Assembly (NCBI RefSeq): GCF_042660285.1
Contig: NZ_JBHSTP010000002.1
Span: 124,001-188,000 of the forward strand
Direction of reading: 5' to 3'
Length of the DNA stretch: 64,000 bases
DNA from: Luethyella okanaganae
GTDB taxonomy: Bacteria > Actinomycetota > Actinomycetes > Actinomycetales > Microbacteriaceae
In this document: piece after piece, positions 60,172 through 64,000 of the stretch
Position numbering within the stretch: the stretch's first letter is position 1
How the letters are laid out: each line of letters starts with the position of its first letter
Notes under the pieces: model-generated
Database searches by the model: none
The model's input: the letters and a program-made list of their open reading frames with translations, nothing else
Told to the model about the DNA's origin: nothing
Translations under genes and position numbers: made by a program

Positions 60172-61332
60172 CTAGCCACGCCGCCGCGAGGCCGTGATGG
60201 TGAACTTGCTGTTCCGAGCGATCTGGCGCGTCGATCCGATCAGTCGTTCGAGCACTGGAACATAGGCGAGGTGGGAGTTCCACACGCACCAGAGCTCGCC
60301 TTCCGGCGCGAGCACGCGGCCGACGTCTTCGAAGAGCTTGAGCGCGATTCCAGCGTGCACGGCGGGCCCGAGGTGGAACGGCGGGTTGAGCACGATGAAC
60401 TCCGCGGAGCTGCTTGCCTGCGCGCCGAGCGCGTCGTCGCGCACGACCGACACCCGGTCGTTCACCTCGTTCGCACGCACGGTCGCCAGAGTCGATGCGA
60501 CGGCGGCGGCCGACTGGTCGCTTGCGATCACGCGGATTGCCGGCCTTCGCATCGCCAGCGCCGTGCCCAGGATGCCCGTGCCACAACCGAGGTCGATCGC
60601 CGTCTCCGCCTCAGGACTCGCATCGTCGAGGTGCTGGAGCAGGAACCTCGTGCCGATGTCGACGCTCGTACCCGCAAACGCATCACCATGCGCCGCGACA
60701 TACATTCCGATGTCGGAATGAAACTGGACTCGAGGCCAAACCGGGTCGAGCTGCCGCCCCTGGACCGGGGATCGGACGACCGAACGCCGAAGCTCGCCCG
60801 CCCTCAGCACCCGGGACTTCTGGCGAGCGAGCGAGACGTCGACGCGAACGAAATGCCGACTCAGCACGTCGTTCATTGCCGGCGTCATGTGCTTGATGCG
60901 TCCACCGGCATACACGACGACCGACGGCTCGGCGGTGAGCGCGATCAGTTCCACGATCTCTTCGAGCGCGGCCAGCCCGCGCGGCAACTGCATGAGCACG
61001 AGCCGCGCGCCCGAGAAGAGCTCGCCGTCGAGGTCTGCGGAACGGTAGCTGCCTGAGAGCCCGAGAGCTTCCGCGTTCGCGGAGAGCGCGAGTTCGCCCG
61101 ACAACGGATCCTGGTGCACCCGGATACCGCGAAGACCGTGCAGGGCGGCAGCGGCGAGCGCGAGCCCCCCGTAGTGGTCACCGACGACGACGAGCTCACC
61201 CGGGCCGAGCAGGCTCAGAGCCCCGGCGGCCTCGTCGAGCAGGAGACGATCCGCGGCATCCACCGCATGCAGATTGGCGGCCTCGACATCGGGAAAACGA
61301 CGGAGAGCGTCGGCGTCCCATATGGCATTCAC
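60172..61332 (-). CDS. RlmG/RsmC-type rRNA guanine N2-methyltransferase
   Basis: 386 residues. The C-terminal half is a class I SAM methyltransferase with DLGCGTGILG and the NPPFH catalytic motif; the N-terminal half is a degenerate second copy of the fold, as in RsmC and RlmG. It should methylate guanine in rRNA. The exact site cannot be told. It is convergent with the GT87 gene. Confidence 0.88.
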   Translation of the reverse strand: MNAIWDADALRRFPDVEAANLHAVDAADRLLLDEAAGALSLLGPGELVVVGDHYGGLALAAAALHGLRGIRVHQDPLSGELALSANAEALGLSGSYRSADLDGELFSGARLVLMQLPRGLAALEEIVELIALTAEPSVVVYAGGRIKHMTPAMNDVLSRHFVRVDVSLARQKSRVLRAGELRRSVVRSPVQGRQLDPVWPRVQFHSDIGMYVAAHGDAFAGTSVDIGTRFLLQHLDDASPEAETAIDLGCGTGILGTALAMRRPAIRVIASDQSAAAVASTLATVRANEVNDRVSVVRDDALGAQASSSAEFIVLNPPFHLGPAVHAGIALKLFEDVGRVLAPEGELWCVWNSHLAYVPVLERLIGSTRQIARNSKFTITASRRRG

Positions 61333-61381
61333 CCCCTGATCGTAACGATCGGGGCTGAAAGCAACCGTTCAAAAATAAGAA

Positions 61382-61409
61382 TTGCCTTTCTCGTCAACAA
61401 CTGTAGAAT
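61382..61409 (+). promoter_or_regulatory. Promoter of the oligopeptide ABC operon
   Basis: TTGCCT (61382-61387), 16 bp, TAGAAT (61404-61409) in an AT-rich stretch. Transcription from here would give a leader of about 170 nt. The leader has a perfect GGTTCC-T-GGAACC repeat (61444-61456) followed by CGCGA-CAT-TCGCG (61456-61468). These may bind a regulator or fold; I could not match a known riboswitch. Confidence 0.5.
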
Positions 61410-61586
61410 TACCGCCACGACACATCGGAGTGGCGTTTGACTCGGTTCCTGGAACCGCGACATTCGCGAACCTCGTTCCGTCGGAGCGCTGAGCGCGAAT
61501 GAGGGACGAGCTGCACCGCTCGAGCGATTTCCTCGATAGATCCACACCCCCACCACCAACGCCCTGGCAACCGAGAGAAGAAAACG

Positions 61587-63110
61587 ATGAAGAAGGCATC
61601 ATTCGCGGCGATACTGGCCGCAACAGCACTCATGCTGACCGCCTGCTCCCCCGGCAGCGACAGCAACGACAGCGGCTCCCCGAACACCGGCACCACCGAT
61701 CTCAAGATCGGCAACTTCCTCGACGTGAACTCCTGGGACCCCGCTCTCGCCGACATCGGCTTCGACGGCCCCTACCTGTCCGCCGTCTACGACCCGCTCG
61801 TTGCCCTCGATTCCGACGGCAACCCGATCCCGGCTCTCGCCACCGACTGGAAGGTCTCCGACGACTTCCTCACGGTGACCATGAACCTTCGTACCGACGC
61901 GAAGTTCAGCGACGGCGAGGCCTTCGACGCGAAGGCGGCCGTCGCGAGCCTCAAACATCTCAAGGCAGGCCCCCGCTCCGGCGAGGCCTACCTCAGCGTC
62001 GCCAGCTTCACTGCGGTCGACGACGACACCGTCGAGTTCGCTCTCACCAGACGCGACGACACCCTGCTCTACTTCATGGGCCTCGGCCGCAGCTACATGA
62101 TGTCGCCCTCCGCCATCACGGCGAACAGCCTCAAGGACGCCCCCGTCGGTTCTGGCCCCTACACCCTGGAGGCGTCGACGAGCGTCGCCGGCGCTGAGTA
62201 CCACTTCGCCAAGGTCGCCGACCACTGGGACTCGAAGACCTATCCGTTCACCACCCTCACGATATTCCCGATCATCGACGCCACGGCACGGCACAACGCC
62301 ATGCTCTCGGGTCAGATCAACGTGAACTTCGCCAACGCGACCGACATCCCGCAGGCCGAGGAGAACGGCTGGAACGTGGCGTCGAAGGTGTCCGGATGGG
62401 TGGGACTGCAGTTCATCGACCGCACCGGCGCAACGCTCAAGCCGCTCGGCGACGAACGCGTGCGACAGGCCCTCAACTACGCCTTCGACGGCGCAAGCAT
62501 CCTGCAGTCGATCGGCAGCGGCGCTGGCGCAGCTTCCAACCAGGTGTTCCCGGCCGGAGGCACCATCGACGACAAATCGCTCGACGACATGTACGCCTAC
62601 AGCGTCGAGAAGGCCAAAGCACTCCTCGCCGAGGCCGGCTACGCCGACGGTTTCGCGCTGAACATGCCCATGTCGCCCGTCTTCCAGACCTGGCAGGCCG
62701 TGGCCGAGCAGTCGCTGGCGGCGATCGGCGTGACCGTGACCTGGGACGACATGCAGCAGCCCGACTACCAGCTCAACGCGCCGACCTACCCGATGTTCAT
62801 CACCTTCCTGGCAATGGACTCGAACCCACTCGCGACCGTCGCCCGCCAGGTGACGAGCGCCCAGTGGTTCAATCCCGCCCCGCAGTACGACCAGTTCCCC
62901 GATGTGAAGGCCCTCGTCGATGAGATCTCCACGTCTCAGGGCGACGACCAGCTGAAGGCCGTCGGAGAGCTCGACACCCTGCTCACCAAGAAGGCCTGGT
63001 GGTCGGTCTGGTACCAGGCCGAGAACACCTACTTCAGCTCCGACGGCATCACCGTGACCCCGGTCACGGGCATGATGTTCCCAACCCTGCGTTACATCCA
63101 GCAGGGCTGA
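61587..63110 (+). CDS. Family 5 (peptide/nickel-type) ABC substrate-binding lipoprotein
   Basis: 507 residues, lipoprotein signal with lipobox LTAC (Cys20). The fold is SBP_bac_5, with the typical ALNYAFDGASILQSI segment. It binds oligopeptides or similar ligands outside the membrane for the permease that follows. GAGAGAAGAAAA lies before the ATG; an exact Shine-Dalgarno match is weak. Confidence 0.92.
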   Translation: MKKASFAAILAATALMLTACSPGSDSNDSGSPNTGTTDLKIGNFLDVNSWDPALADIGFDGPYLSAVYDPLVALDSDGNPIPALATDWKVSDDFLTVTMNLRTDAKFSDGEAFDAKAAVASLKHLKAGPRSGEAYLSVASFTAVDDDTVEFALTRRDDTLLYFMGLGRSYMMSPSAITANSLKDAPVGSGPYTLEASTSVAGAEYHFAKVADHWDSKTYPFTTLTIFPIIDATARHNAMLSGQINVNFANATDIPQAEENGWNVASKVSGWVGLQFIDRTGATLKPLGDERVRQALNYAFDGASILQSIGSGAGAASNQVFPAGGTIDDKSLDDMYAYSVEKAKALLAEAGYADGFALNMPMSPVFQTWQAVAEQSLAAIGVTVTWDDMQQPDYQLNAPTYPMFITFLAMDSNPLATVARQVTSAQWFNPAPQYDQFPDVKALVDEISTSQGDDQLKAVGELDTLLTKKAWWSVWYQAENTYFSSDGITVTPVTGMMFPTLRYIQQG

Positions 63111-63119
63111 CCCACCGCC

Positions 63120-63153
63120 GGGCGGGTCGTCGCCGCCTCGCGACGGCCCGCCC
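63120..63153 (+). terminator. Intercistronic hairpin after the binding-protein gene
   Basis: GGGCGGGTCGTCGC (63120-63133) pairs with GCGACGGCCCGCCC (63140-63153) at all 14 positions if one G-U is allowed. It lies between the binding protein and permease genes, where hairpins commonly protect the abundant binding-protein mRNA or partly end transcription. Confidence 0.7.
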
Positions 63154-63170
63154 CTCACACAGGAATCGAC

Positions 63171-64000
63171 ATGATCTGGTTCACGGTCAAGAGACTCATC
63201 TCGGGCGTCATCCTGCTTCTCGCGGTGGCCACGGGAACGTTCTTTCTCGCCCACCTCGCGATCAGCGACCCGACTGCCGGCCTGCTCGGCGACATGGCGA
63301 CCCCAACCCAGCAAGCGGCCCTCGCGGCTAGGCTTGGCCTCGACCGGCCCATCCTCGTGCAGTTCTGGGACTGGTTCAGCCATGCTGTGATCGGCGACTT
63401 CGGCACCTCCTGGCGCAACTTCCAGCCCGTCAGCAGCCAGATCGCGCTCAAGCTACCCGTCACGCTCTCCGTGGTGACCTTCGCCACGATCCTCTCAGCG
63501 GTCTTCGGCACCGTCTTCGGCCTTATCTCCGGCCTGCGCCCCGGCAGCGTCATCGACCGCATCGTCAAGACCAGCACCGTCGTGCTGTTCGCCCTCCCCG
63601 GCTTCTGGGTGAGCCTCGTGCTGGTGATGTGGTTTGCCGTACAGCTCAAGTGGTTCCCCGCCGTCGGCTACGTGACACCGGCGCAGTCGGTCGACGGCTG
63701 GCTGCGCTCCATCACGCTTCCCGCCGTCGCGCTCGCCCTCGGCGCCATCGTCTCCGTCGCCGAGCAGCTGCGCAACGCGGTCATCTCCGCCAACAAGCAG
63801 GACTACGTGCGCACGCTGCGCAGCCGCGGCCTCTCCAACACCCGGGTGACGCTGCATCTCCTGCGCAACGCCTCTCCCGCCGCGCTGACGGTGCTCGCCC
63901 TCATGTTCGTCGGGCTCCTGAGCGGTGCGATCGTCGTCGAGGCGATCTTCAGCCTGCCGGGAATCGGACAGCTCACGAACTCGTCATCGCAGATCGGCGA
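63171..64000 (+). CDS. Peptide ABC transporter permease (DppB-like), partial
   Basis: The frame opens at ATG 63171, 12 nt after the hairpin stem with AGGAATCGAC before it, and runs to the window end, 276 codons without stop. It has the N-terminal helix and SDPTAGLLG loop of DppB/OppB permeases, the RNASPAALTVL coupling region and FSLPGIGQL near the end. The remaining ~40 residues and probably a DppC-like gene lie beyond. Confidence 0.92.
   Translation, partial: MIWFTVKRLISGVILLLAVATGTFFLAHLAISDPTAGLLGDMATPTQQAALAARLGLDRPILVQFWDWFSHAVIGDFGTSWRNFQPVSSQIALKLPVTLSVVTFATILSAVFGTVFGLISGLRPGSVIDRIVKTSTVVLFALPGFWVSLVLVMWFAVQLKWFPAVGYVTPAQSVDGWLRSITLPAVALALGAIVSVAEQLRNAVISANKQDYVRTLRSRGLSNTRVTLHLLRNASPAALTVLALMFVGLLSGAIVVEAIFSLPGIGQLTNSSSQIG

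Noticed and set aside
61410..61586. SAM- or metabolite-binding riboswitch in the 5' leader
   Set aside because: Small inverted repeats and a GGCAACC word are present, but no full consensus fold could be drawn.

Overview
The window is high-GC DNA with dense, short-gap gene packing, many 4-base ATGA overlaps, GTG starts, F420-linked enzymes, an HspR-type HAIR operator and a sortase-anchored surface protein. It reads as an actinobacterial chromosome, most likely Microbacteriaceae; the family-level call is an inference from gene content and from the abundant GGATGC/GCATCC motif. There is no rRNA, tRNA, CRISPR array, transposase or prophage core gene in the window.

Layout. 0.1-3.4 kb: manganese importer mntH under a double MntR box, a GNAT-AAA+ ATPase fusion, and an Mn-type DtxR regulator. 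3.7-7.5 kb: HAD-IIA phosphatase, a proline-rich septum-formation-like membrane protein and pyrE. 7.6-20.5 kb: a nine-gene operon for reductive pyrimidine catabolism (amidohydrolase, dihydropyrimidinase, LLM oxidoreductase, four ABC transporter genes, aminotransferase, malonate-semialdehyde dehydrogenase), with a divergent MocR regulator at its head and a LysR regulator facing its end. 20.6-23.1 kb: an F420 operon (LLM oxidoreductase, cofE, cofC). 23-26 kb: small membrane proteins, gene remnants and an ACR3-like exporter. 26-37.7 kb: SorC regulator and fructose-6-phosphate-aldolase-like enzyme, exodeoxyribonuclease III, MerR/MFS pair, hydrolase, SDRs, AlkD, a DUF6421/SDR pair and an MFS transporter. 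38.2-42.8 kb: two-component system, a truncated ArsR gene and an ABC exporter. 43-47.5 kb: threonine aldolase, nitroreductase, Cys-cluster pentapeptide protein, amino-acid permease. 47.6-54.3 kb: a 1,296-residue beta-helix/Ig-like LPXTG-type surface protein divergent from DUF6916, GNAT and three tandem phage-tail-collar (MdpB-like) proteins. 54.6-56.7 kb: an N-domain-less ClpB flanked by two inverted copies of a 56-bp hairpin element. 57-61.3 kb: flavin amine oxidase, Ddn-like F420 enzyme, GT87 mannosyltransferase, RlmG/RsmC-type methyltransferase. 61.6-64 kb: the start of an oligopeptide ABC operon that runs off the window.

Working together. Dihydropyrimidinase, the carbon-nitrogen hydrolase, the aminotransferase and MmsA can carry dihydrouracil through beta-alanine and malonate semialdehyde to acetyl-CoA. 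No dihydropyrimidine dehydrogenase is present, and the only redox candidate in the operon is an LLM (F420-type) protein, while F420 synthesis genes lie immediately beyond. The most unusual module is the surface protein plus Tat-secreted DUF6916, GNAT and three tail-collar proteins, which I regard as the best candidate for an undescribed system.

About ten genes show a TANNNT box 6-8 nt ahead of the start codon and no good Shine-Dalgarno sequence, which suggests frequent leaderless transcripts.
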